From Comamonadaceae bacterium (GTDB taxonomy: Bacteria > Pseudomonadota > Gammaproteobacteria > Burkholderiales > Burkholderiaceae_C): a stretch of 7,421 bases of DNA. This document shows positions 1 through 5,136 of this stretch, in pieces. The stretch is from contig CANIRI010000116.1 of assembly GCA_947469815.1 (NCBI GenBank), forward strand, positions 1 to 7,421. Direction: 5' to 3'. Each line of letters starts with the position of its first letter. Within the stretch, counting starts at the first letter, position 1. The position numbers and the translations under genes are program-made. The notes beneath the pieces are model-generated. The model was given only the letters and a program-made list of their open reading frames with translations, searched no databases and was not told the origin of the DNA.

Positions 1-1
1 C

Positions 2-58
2 AATTCGTTGGCAGAGTTGATAGCGCTGTGTCAAAACTTTAGTATTGCAAACGACTAG
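2..58 (+). CDS. Possible 3' end of an upstream gene (very weak)
   Basis: One frame is open from the window edge to a TAG at 56-58 and reads NSLAELIALCQNFSIAND, which would suit the helical C-terminus of a protein. Another frame is also open for 13 codons to a TAG at 40-42, so short open frames here mean little. No family can be named from 18 residues. It is listed only because a gene may run in from the left; sequence left of the window would decide. Confidence 0.15.
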   Translation, partial: NSLAELIALCQNFSIAND

Positions 59-87
59 GACTCAGCCAGTGACAAACGTTATTTTCT

Positions 88-165
88 GGCAAATTCTCAC
101 AAATACTTCCATTTTTTTGGCAAATTTGATTTGAACATCGCCAGTTAGGGATGGTCAGGCAAATC
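88..165 (+). repeat. Three direct copies of GGCAAAT in AT-rich upstream DNA
   Basis: GGCAAATT occurs at 88-95 and 119-126, and GGCAAATC at 158-165, giving steps of 31 and 39 bases. They lie upstream of the HTH gene at 291, where operator repeats for an autoregulator could sit. In AT-rich DNA three 7-mers can arise by chance. I see no convincing promoter, RNA gene or other feature in 59-290. Confidence 0.2.
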
Positions 166-290
166 AATGTTATTGAAACTTGAAAAGTCATGATTGTTGA
201 TGTGTCAGCTATTGAAGGCGTCCATGAGGTCAGAAGCAAAGTCACGATAGAACGACTCAAATTGGAGTTTCCGCGCTTCACAGCCAGAAT

Positions 291-968
291 ATGAAAAATA
301 CTGAATTTCAATTGAAATCACACGGACAAAAATTAGAGGATGCACAGAAGGCAGATTCGGAGGTTCCTGAATTTTTGACCTGCCCCCAAGCGGCAAAGCA
401 TTTGTGCTTGTCCACCTCCACGATTCAGAAAATGGTTGCCAACAACAGCCTTCAAGCTTGGAAAACGCCGGGTGGACATCGCCGCATTTCTCTGGCCTCG
501 GTTTTGAACTATCAAAAGTTAATTCCTGCTGGCCAGCAAACTTACGCACCCTCCAAGAGGCTCTGTAAAGTGTCGATGGTCATCGAATCACCACAACTTT
601 TCAAACAGCTTGCAAAAGAAACCACTGAATGGCAACCGCCCCTGAAAGTTTCAATTTTCAAGTCACTGCCCGAAGCACTTCTGGAATTGATCGATCAAAA
701 GCACGACTTGTTCATCTTGCAAATGAACTCCCCACGCCAGCAGCAGGAAAAAATGCTGGAAATCTTGCAAAAGTTAATGGATTCACGGCAAAAGATGGTC
801 CACACTTTGATACTGACTCCCGAAACAGATTTGCTGCCAAACTACACGTCTGGAAGCATTGTGAACGGCATTCAAGTGGTCAAAATAGATTTGACACCCT
901 CTTGGCTTTCAGCCTACCTGGCTGGCTTTGTGGCCCAGCGCAGACCCCTCTTGAGCCCAGGCAAATGA
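291..968 (+). CDS. Excisionase/MerR-type HTH protein with degenerate receiver-like domain
   Basis: This 225-residue protein is probably a DNA-binding regulator; its target is unknown. Residues about 28-78 form an excisionase/MerR-like winged helix: FLTCPQAAKHLCLS with the helix STIQKMVANNSL, then the wing W-K-T-PGGHRR (57-65) and a closing helix. Residues about 92-215 alternate strands and helices like a response-regulator receiver (first strand KVSMVIES at 93-100). At the usual phospho-acceptor strand the sequence is HDLFILQM (138-145), with Gln144 where Asp is expected, so phosphorylation is unlikely. The start at 291 gives a complete HTH but has no clear Shine-Dalgarno. The gene and its upstream DNA are visibly richer in A/T than the nitrate genes, hinting at a different history. 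It ends 110 bases before nasT in the same direction, so a functional link is possible but unproven. I do not recognise a named family for the whole protein. Confidence 0.75.
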   Translation: MKNTEFQLKSHGQKLEDAQKADSEVPEFLTCPQAAKHLCLSTSTIQKMVANNSLQAWKTPGGHRRISLASVLNYQKLIPAGQQTYAPSKRLCKVSMVIESPQLFKQLAKETTEWQPPLKVSIFKSLPEALLELIDQKHDLFILQMNSPRQQQEKMLEILQKLMDSRQKMVHTLILTPETDLLPNYTSGSIVNGIQVVKIDLTPSWLSAYLAGFVAQRRPLLSPGK

Positions 969-1070
969 AAGCTTTCGCTGCAAATCTTTGAGTCGAGTCA
1001 TTCCATCCTAAGTTCTTCATGCTTAGAATTGACTGACACTCAGTATGGAACCCCAAGATCCGGCGCGTTT

Positions 1071-1085
1071 CTTGCACGATGCAAG
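1071..1085. repeat. Inverted repeat across the first candidate nasT start codon
   Basis: CTTGCA (1071-1076) and TGCAAG (1080-1085) form a perfect 6-bp dyad with spacer CGA, covering the ATG at 1079-1081. In RNA a three-base loop would hide this start and leave the ATG at 1088 free. It could also be a protein-binding dyad or chance. Confidence 0.3.
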
Positions 1086-1714
1086 TTATGCAGGAACCAC
1101 TTCGCATTGTTGTCATCATCTCTGACCCCGCCTTGGTTATCGAAGGCGACGAGCAGGCCCAAGCCTTGGAAGATCGCTCACGCCTGCTTCGCATTGGCTT
1201 GTTGGAGGCCGGCTACAACCTGGTGGCCACCTTGCCTGCGGATGTGTTTTTGACCGAACGCTTGGCGCAGTTGCAAGCCGACATGGTGATCGTGGATGCC
1301 GAAAGTGATGCCCGTGACGCCTTAGAACATGTGGTCATGGCCACCCGCGATGAGCGACGACCGATCGTCATGTTCACCAACGACAGCGACACACAACACG
1401 TCAGTGAGGCCATGGCTGCCGGCGTGACGGCCTATATCGTGGCAGGCCTGGCGCCCGAGCGCATTCACCCGATCTTGACCGTCGCCATGGCCCGCTTCAA
1501 ACACGAACAAGCCTTGCTGGCGGAACTGGACAGCGCCCGAATTGAACTGAACGAACGGAAAGTGATAGACCGCGCAAAAGGTCTGTTGATGCAGCGCCAA
1601 GGTCTGAGCGAACAAGAAGCCTACGCCCGCTTACGCAAAGCGGCGATGAACAAAGGCATGAAGTTGACCGAGATAGCGCAGCAGATGTTGGACATGGCGG
1701 AGTTGCTGGGGTAA
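1079..1714 (+). CDS. nasT: NasT-type nitrate/nitrite antiterminator (pseudo-receiver plus ANTAR domain)
   Basis: This 211-residue cytoplasmic RNA-binding regulator is expected to bind paired hairpins in the leader of the nitrate operon and prevent termination. Residues about 8-125 resemble a receiver: first strand LRIVVIIS (8-15), VIVDAES with Asp73 at the acceptor position, MFT at 98-100. The conserved Lys of true receivers is missing (AYIVAGL at 118-124), as is common in ANTAR pseudo-receivers. A linking helix (about 136-160) leads to a canonical ANTAR domain (about 157-205), with RAKGLLMQRQGLSEQEAY at 165-182 and LRKAAM at 185-190. In NasS-NasT systems the nitrate sensor NasS holds NasT inactive, but no nasS is present in this window. 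The best evidence for its target is the two-hairpin leader at 2005-2049, just downstream. An in-frame ATG at 1088 would give MQEPLRIVV and is equally likely as the start; neither has a good Shine-Dalgarno. Confidence 0.9.
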   Translation: MQVMQEPLRIVVIISDPALVIEGDEQAQALEDRSRLLRIGLLEAGYNLVATLPADVFLTERLAQLQADMVIVDAESDARDALEHVVMATRDERRPIVMFTNDSDTQHVSEAMAAGVTAYIVAGLAPERIHPILTVAMARFKHEQALLAELDSARIELNERKVIDRAKGLLMQRQGLSEQEAYARLRKAAMNKGMKLTEIAQQMLDMAELLG

Positions 1715-1726
1715 CACAACAATTAC

Positions 1727-1748
1727 ATCGCTTGAAGGCAAGCTCCTA
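1727..1748 (+). repeat. REP-like palindrome, copy 1
   Basis: The unit begins ATC, has stem GCTTG (1730-1734), loop AAGG and CAAGC (1739-1743), and ends TCCTA. It lies 12 bases after the nasT stop. Shape and tail resemble proteobacterial REP elements (hairpin followed by a CTCCTAC-like tail). No T-tract follows, so it is not a standard terminator. Confidence 0.6.
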
Positions 1749-1767
1749 AAAGCGCCTTACCTTAGAC

Positions 1768-1795
1768 ATGGCTTGCAGGCAAGCTCCTACAGGCG
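1768..1795 (+). repeat. REP-like palindrome, copy 2
   Basis: Stem GCTTG (1771-1775), loop CAGG, CAAGC (1780-1784), then tail TCCTACAGGCG, the most complete tail of the set. Its CCTACAGG (1786-1793) is complementary to CCTGTAGG at 1834-1841 in the inverted copy 4, so the two can pair as in a REPIN. Confidence 0.65.
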
Positions 1796-1806
1796 GCGAC
1801 ACAAGA

Positions 1807-1828
1807 ATCGCTTGCATGCAAGCTCCCC
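1807..1828 (+). repeat. REP-like palindrome, copy 3
   Basis: The core GCTTGCATGCAAGC at 1810-1823 is a perfect 14-base palindrome preceded by ATC and followed by TCCCC. It shares head and stem with copies 1 and 2 but has a diverged tail. Confidence 0.6.
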
Positions 1829-1833
1829 AAGCA

Positions 1834-1859
1834 CCTGTAGGCGCCAGCCTGCTGGCGAT
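1834..1859 (-). repeat. REP-like palindrome, copy 4, inverted with a covaried stem
   Basis: Read on the minus strand it starts ATC, has stem GCCAG, loop CAGG, CTGGC, then GCCTACAGG. Head, loop and tail match copy 2, but both stem arms have changed together (GCTTG/CAAGC to GCCAG/CTGGC). Such compensatory change suggests the hairpin is selected rather than the primary sequence. Confidence 0.55.
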
Positions 1860-1867
1860 CTCCAGCC

Positions 1868-1884
1868 AGCACCACTAAGGTGCC
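1868..1884. promoter_or_regulatory. NtrC binding site 1 (upstream activator site)
   Basis: GCACC-ACTAA-GGTGC at 1869-1883 matches the core of the NtrC dyad TGCACC-N5-GGTGCA perfectly. Its centre (1876) is about 104 bases before the predicted sigma-54 start near 1980, a usual distance for an enhancer reached by DNA looping. NtrC activates nitrogen-scavenging promoters when phosphorylated under nitrogen limitation. Confidence 0.82.
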
Positions 1885-1886
1885 CC

Positions 1887-1903
1887 GGCACCGCAAAGGT
1901 GCA
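1887..1903. promoter_or_regulatory. NtrC binding site 2 (upstream activator site)
   Basis: GCACC-GCAAA-GGTGC at 1888-1902, followed by A, is a second perfect core match. It is centred at 1895, about 85 bases before the predicted start and 19 bases (nearly two helical turns) from site 1, so two NtrC dimers could bind cooperatively on about the same face. The GGTGCC and GGCACC halves that face each other between the sites form an incidental dyad at 1879-1892. Confidence 0.82.
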
Positions 1904-1952
1904 GATCAAACGGCCAAAGTACTGAAAATGCGCCATGGCAATACCCAAAGCC

Positions 1953-1969
1953 CTGGCACGCGGCTTGCA
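1953..1969 (+). promoter_or_regulatory. Sigma-54 (RpoN) promoter of the nrtABC-nirB operon
   Basis: CTGGCACG-CGGC-TTGCA matches the sigma-54 consensus (TGGCACG-N4-TTGC) at every core position. The -24 GG is at 1955-1956 and the -12 GC at 1967-1968, with exactly 10 bases between. Transcription should begin near 1980, giving a leader of about 145 bases before nrtA. Such promoters need an AAA+ activator, supplied here by NtrC at 1868-1903. Confidence 0.9.
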
Positions 1970-2004
1970 AAGCCTCCATCGAGGCCAACGAAGGTCAAAC
2001 GACG

Positions 2005-2028
2005 GCAAAGCCCAACGGCGGGCATTGC
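2005..2028 (+). promoter_or_regulatory. ANTAR leader RNA hairpin P1 (NasT binding)
   Basis: GCAA (2005-2008) pairs with TTGC (2025-2028), followed by an A-A mismatch, then GCCC (2010-2013) with GGGC (2020-2023). They enclose a six-base loop AACGGC (2014-2019). Loops of six with A at position 1 and G at position 4 are the recognition mark of ANTAR proteins. It lies about 25 bases into the predicted transcript and seven bases before P2. Confidence 0.85.
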
Positions 2029-2035
2029 AGTCACC

Positions 2036-2049
2036 GGACAAAGGCGTCC
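2036..2049 (+). promoter_or_regulatory. ANTAR leader RNA hairpin P2 (anti-terminator)
   Basis: GGAC (2036-2039) pairs with GTCC (2046-2049) around a six-base loop AAAGGC (2040-2045), again with A1 and G4. The 4-bp stem is weak alone, fitting a need for protein stabilisation. Its loop half and 3' arm, GGCGTCC (2043-2049), are exactly the 5' arm of the terminator, so P2 and terminator cannot form together. Confidence 0.83.
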
Positions 2050-2103
2050 CCATGCTTTTCCCCTGCACGGCAGCGGGAACCAACATGAGGACGCCTTTTT
2101 TTT
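2043..2103 (+). terminator. Intrinsic terminator in the leader (attenuator)
   Basis: GGCGTCC (2043-2049) pairs with GGACGCC (2089-2095); after one mismatch CATG (2051-2054) pairs with CATG (2084-2087). Inside, TTCCC/GGGAA and CTGC/GCAG extend the hairpin to a small ACG loop near 2067-2069. Eight T residues follow at 2096-2103. It ends 10 bases before the nrtA Shine-Dalgarno and has no translated gene in front of it, so it is an attenuator for the operon rather than the end of nasT. By default it should stop leader transcripts; NasT bound to P1/P2 should prevent it. Confidence 0.88.
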
Positions 2104-2124
2104 ATGAAACTTCAGGAGTGAACC

Positions 2125-3369
2125 ATGACCGACTTTCTCAAAACCAGTGTTTCGCGCCGCACGGTGTTGCAAGCTGCCACCGTGGGCATGGCCGGCGTCT
2201 CGCCTGCCTTACGCTCCATGGTGTACGCCGCCGGGTCGGATGCGCCCGAGAAAAAAGAAGTCAAGATCGGCTTTATTCCACTGACCGACTGCGCCAGCGT
2301 GGTCATGGCTTCGGTGCTGGGCATTGACCAAAAGTACGGCGTGAAAATCATCCCCACCAAAGAAGCCAGTTGGGCCGGTGTTCGCGATAAATTGGTGAAT
2401 GGCGAACTCGACTTTGCCCACTCGCTGTACGGCTTGATTTACGGCGTGCACCTGGGCCTGGCCGGTCCGAAAAAAGACATGGCCGTGTTGATGACGCTGA
2501 ATCACAACGGCCAAGCCATCACCTTGAGTAAAAAACTATCCGATAAAGGCGCCGTCGACGGCGCCAGCCTGGCCAAGCTGATGGCGACTGACAAACGCGA
2601 ATACACCTTTGCGCAAACCTTTCCCACCGGCACACACGCCATGTGGTTGTATTACTGGATGGCCGCCCATGGCATCAACCCCATGAAGGACGCTAAAGTC
2701 ATCACCGTGCCGCCACCGCAAATGGTCGCGAACATGCGCGTGGGCAATATGGACGGCTATTGCGTGGGCGAACCCTGGGGTCACCGCGCCATCATTGACG
2801 GGATTGGCGTGACCGCCATGACGACACAAGACATCTGGAAAGACCATCCCGAAAAAGTGTTGGGCACCACTGCCGAGTTTGTGCAGAAAAACCCCAACAC
2901 CGCTCGCGCCGTCACCGCCGCCATCCTTGAAGCGAGCAAGTGGATCGATGCCGGTTTGCAAAACAAAAACAAGATGGCCGAAACCATCGCCGACAAGAGC
3001 TATGTGAACACCAGCGTGGACGCCATCAACCAACGCATCTTGGGCCGCTACCAAGACGGCATGGGCAAAACCTGGGACGACCCCAACCACATGAAGTTTT
3101 TTGCCGACGGTGCGGTCAACTTTCCGTACCTGTCGGACGGCATGTGGTTTTTGACCCAGCACAAGCGCTGGGGCCTGCTCAAGGACCACCCTGACTATTT
3201 GGCGGTGGCCAAACAGATCAACCAGATCGACATCTACAAACAAGCCGCCACGGCCAGCAAAACGCCCTTGCCCAAGAGCGATATGCGCACCAGCAAACTC
3301 ATGGACGGGGTGGTCTGGGACGGCAAGGATCCGAAAAAGTACGCCGAGTCTTTCAAACTCAAAGCCTGA
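2125..3369 (+). CDS. nrtA: Periplasmic nitrate/nitrite-binding protein NrtA (Tat signal)
   Basis: This 414-residue solute-binding protein delivers nitrate (perhaps nitrite) to the NrtBC transporter. The N-terminus has a twin-arginine motif, SRRTVLQAA at 10-18, then a modest hydrophobic stretch and a likely cleavage site near VYAA (33-36), so it is probably exported folded. The NrtA/CmpA family pattern follows: KIGFIPLTDCA (47-57), EASWAGVRDK (80-89), FPTGTHAMW (166-174), CVGEPWGHR (213-221). From memory, nitrate contacts in Synechocystis NrtA are Trp102, Gln155, His196 and Lys269. Trp83, Gln130, His171 and Lys244 occupy matching spacing here, which favours nitrate over bicarbonate. AGGAG at 2114-2118, six bases before the ATG, fixes the start. 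It is first in the operon and under NtrC/sigma-54 and NasT control. The Tat signal argues against it being NasS, the cytoplasmic sensor homologue. Confidence 0.92.
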   Translation: MTDFLKTSVSRRTVLQAATVGMAGVSPALRSMVYAAGSDAPEKKEVKIGFIPLTDCASVVMASVLGIDQKYGVKIIPTKEASWAGVRDKLVNGELDFAHSLYGLIYGVHLGLAGPKKDMAVLMTLNHNGQAITLSKKLSDKGAVDGASLAKLMATDKREYTFAQTFPTGTHAMWLYYWMAAHGINPMKDAKVITVPPPQMVANMRVGNMDGYCVGEPWGHRAIIDGIGVTAMTTQDIWKDHPEKVLGTTAEFVQKNPNTARAVTAAILEASKWIDAGLQNKNKMAETIADKSYVNTSVDAINQRILGRYQDGMGKTWDDPNHMKFFADGAVNFPYLSDGMWFLTQHKRWGLLKDHPDYLAVAKQINQIDIYKQAATASKTPLPKSDMRTSKLMDGVVWDGKDPKKYAESFKLKA

Positions 3370-3380
3370 GGAAGTCCGCC

Positions 3381-4298
3381 ATGGTGAGTGCTGTATTTCA
3401 TTCCCCCCCGACCACGGCGACCCAAGATGTGGCCGCCATGCAGATGGAGCCACCTGTTGCGGTCAAGGCTGTGCAAGCCATGGCCCCAGCCCATATTGAA
3501 GACCCACTCGGGTTCGACTGGAACAATCTGCTCATGGCTGTGATGCCTCCGCTGCTGGGCTTGCTGCTGCTGGTGTTGATCTGGTCCATGGTCAGTATGG
3601 CCACGGCCGGCAGCATCCCGACACCGATGGACACAGCCAAACAGGCCATCGACATCTTCAGCGACCCGTTCTACCGCAAGGGTCCGAACGACCAGGGTGT
3701 GGGCTGGAATGTTCTGGCCTCCCTGCAGCGCGTGGGGTTGGGCTTTGGTCTGGCGGCGCTGGTCGGCATTCCAGCAGGGTTTGTGATTGGCCGCTTTGAG
3801 TTCATGAGCCGCATGTTCAATCCACTGATCAGCCTGATGCGCCCGGTGTCCCCCTTGGCTTGGTTGCCGATTGGCCTGTTGGTGTTCAAAGGGGCGCACC
3901 CCGCCGCGATTTGGACCATTTTCATCTGCTCGATCTGGCCCATGATCATCAACACCGCCGTGGGTGTGCAGCGTGTACCGCAGGACTATATGAACGTGGC
4001 CCGCGTGCTGAACCTGAGTGAATGGAAGATCGTCACCAAGATCCTATTTCCCTCGGTGCTGCCGTATATGTTGACCGGCGTGCGCCTGGCCGTGGGCACG
4101 GCCTGGCTGGTGATCGTGGCCGCCGAGATGCTGACCGGTGGTGTGGGCATCGGCTTTTGGGTCTGGGACGAGTGGAACAACCTCAACGTCAAGAACATCA
4201 TCATTGCCATTTTTGTCATCGGCATCGTCGGCCTGATGCTCGAATACGCGCTGATCAAAATCGCATCCGCATTCACTTATGAAGAGGTGAAGACATGA
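3381..4298 (+). CDS. nrtB: Nitrate/nitrite ABC transporter permease NrtB
   Basis: This 305-residue inner-membrane permease is expected to dimerise and form the nitrate channel with NrtA and NrtC. After a soluble N-terminal stretch of about 48 residues, hydrophobic segments lie at about 50-72, 117-137, 149-168, 174-194, 229-251 and 273-291. The EAA-type loop that docks the ATPase is at 206-224 (ARVLNLSEWKIVTKILFP), and ALVGIPAGFVIGRF is typical of the NrtB/SsuC/TauC branch. AGGAAG at 3369-3374 overlaps the nrtA stop and sits six bases before the ATG, supporting this start. The 11-base gap from nrtA and the ATGA overlap with nrtC indicate translational coupling. SsuC- and TauC-type permeases look alike, but the neighbours assign it to nitrate. 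Confidence 0.92.
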   Translation: MVSAVFHSPPTTATQDVAAMQMEPPVAVKAVQAMAPAHIEDPLGFDWNNLLMAVMPPLLGLLLLVLIWSMVSMATAGSIPTPMDTAKQAIDIFSDPFYRKGPNDQGVGWNVLASLQRVGLGFGLAALVGIPAGFVIGRFEFMSRMFNPLISLMRPVSPLAWLPIGLLVFKGAHPAAIWTIFICSIWPMIINTAVGVQRVPQDYMNVARVLNLSEWKIVTKILFPSVLPYMLTGVRLAVGTAWLVIVAAEMLTGGVGIGFWVWDEWNNLNVKNIIIAIFVIGIVGLMLEYALIKIASAFTYEEVKT

Positions 4299-5134
4299 GC
4301 ACGGAAACCCTGAACGCCAAGTTCATCGAGATCGAAGGCGTGGCCCAGACCTTTAAAACAAAAAAGGGTTCATTCCCGGCCTTGCGTGACATCAACCTCA
4401 CAGTGGCCAAAGGCGCGTTCGTGACCTTGATCGGCCACAGCGGTTGTGGCAAGTCCACATTGTTGAATTTGATTGCAGGCCTCACGATGCCCACCGAAGG
4501 CCATTTGCTGTGCGCCAACCGCGAAATTGCAGGTCCCGGCCCCGAGCGCGCCGTGGTGTTCCAGAACCATTCTCTTTTGCCCTGGCTCACTTGCTTCGAA
4601 AACGTGTACTTGGGTGTGGAACGCGTGTTTGGTGCAGCATCGAAAAGCACCGGGGCGGCTTCAGAAAACAAAGCGAAGCTGATGGCCCGAACCGATGCGG
4701 CTTTGGCCCTGGTGGGCCTGACGGCGGCAGCACAAAAGCGCCCCGGCGAAATCTCGGGCGGTATGAAACAGCGCGTAGGCATTGCCCGGGCGCTGGCCAT
4801 GGAGCCCAAAGTACTGTTGATGGACGAGCCCTTTGGCGCCCTGGATGCGCTGACCCGCGCCAAGTTGCAAGACGAGTTGTTGGACATCGTGGCGCGCACC
4901 CAAAGCACCGTGGTCATGGTGACCCACGATGTGGACGAGGCCGTATTGCTGTCCGACAAGATCGTGATGCTGACCAACGGCCCAGCCGCCACCATCGGAG
5001 AAGTGCTGCAGGTGGATCTGCCACGGCCACGCCAGCGCGTGGAGTTGGCCGAAAGCGCCGACTACCAGCGCTACCGCAAAGCGGTGATCGACTTTTTGTA
5101 CACGCGCCAAGCCCATGTCGAAAAGGTGGCCTGA
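4295..5134 (+). CDS. nrtC: Nitrate/nitrite ABC transporter ATP-binding protein NrtC (NrtD/NasD-like)
   Basis: This 279-residue cytoplasmic ATPase powers nitrate import. All nucleotide-binding motifs are intact: Walker A GHSGCGKST (47-55), Q-loop Gln90 in VVFQNHSLLPW, signature ISGGMKQR (153-160), Walker B VLLMDE (173-178), D-loop ALD (182-184) and switch His211 in VTHD. The SGGMKQ form of the signature is usual in the nitrate/sulfonate/taurine branch. Unlike cyanobacterial NrtC it has no C-terminal NrtA-like regulatory domain, so it matches cyanobacterial NrtD or Klebsiella NasD in build and probably acts as a homodimer. A short segment rich in Ala, Ser and Lys (113-128) follows the Q-loop region. 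It starts inside the nrtB stop (ATGA) behind AGAGGTGA at 4283-4290. The symbol follows proteobacterial usage. Confidence 0.92.
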   Translation: MSTETLNAKFIEIEGVAQTFKTKKGSFPALRDINLTVAKGAFVTLIGHSGCGKSTLLNLIAGLTMPTEGHLLCANREIAGPGPERAVVFQNHSLLPWLTCFENVYLGVERVFGAASKSTGAASENKAKLMARTDAALALVGLTAAAQKRPGEISGGMKQRVGIARALAMEPKVLLMDEPFGALDALTRAKLQDELLDIVARTQSTVVMVTHDVDEAVLLSDKIVMLTNGPAATIGEVLQVDLPRPRQRVELAESADYQRYRKAVIDFLYTRQAHVEKVA

Positions 5135-5136
5135 TC

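Noticed and set aside
39..311. Minus-strand 90-codon open frame in the AT-rich left end
   Set aside because: It has no recognisable domain, no clear ribosome-binding site and overlaps the start of the HTH gene.
969..1078. Sigma-70 promoter for nasT, for example a TAGAAT -10 at 1024-1029
   Set aside because: The -35 region at the right spacing (TTCCAT) is a poor match, and TTGACT at 1029-1034 has no -10 at proper distance.
1904..1916. Possible IHF site between the NtrC sites and the sigma-54 promoter (GATCAA then four bases)
   Set aside because: The TTR half of the IHF consensus is missing, and AT-rich matches this partial are common. IHF bending is plausible here but not supported.
2062..2077. 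A third possible hexaloop, ACGGCA at 2067-2072, with A1 and G4, inside the terminator hairpin
   Set aside because: The stem would need a G-U pair and competes with the stronger nested pairing CTGC/GCAG plus TTCCC/GGGAA. The pair at 2005-2049 already supplies P1 and P2 with correct order and spacing.
2052..2327. Leader ORF starting at an ATG at 2052 and running out of frame into nrtA
   Set aside because: It has no ribosome-binding site, runs through the terminator stem and T-tract, and its product resembles nothing; the nrtA frame is clearly the coding one.
2536..3453. Long minus-strand open frame of 305 codons opposite nrtA
   Set aside because: It is rich in His, Gly and Val, as expected for the antisense of a GC-rich gene; the plus-strand frame encodes an unmistakable NrtA.
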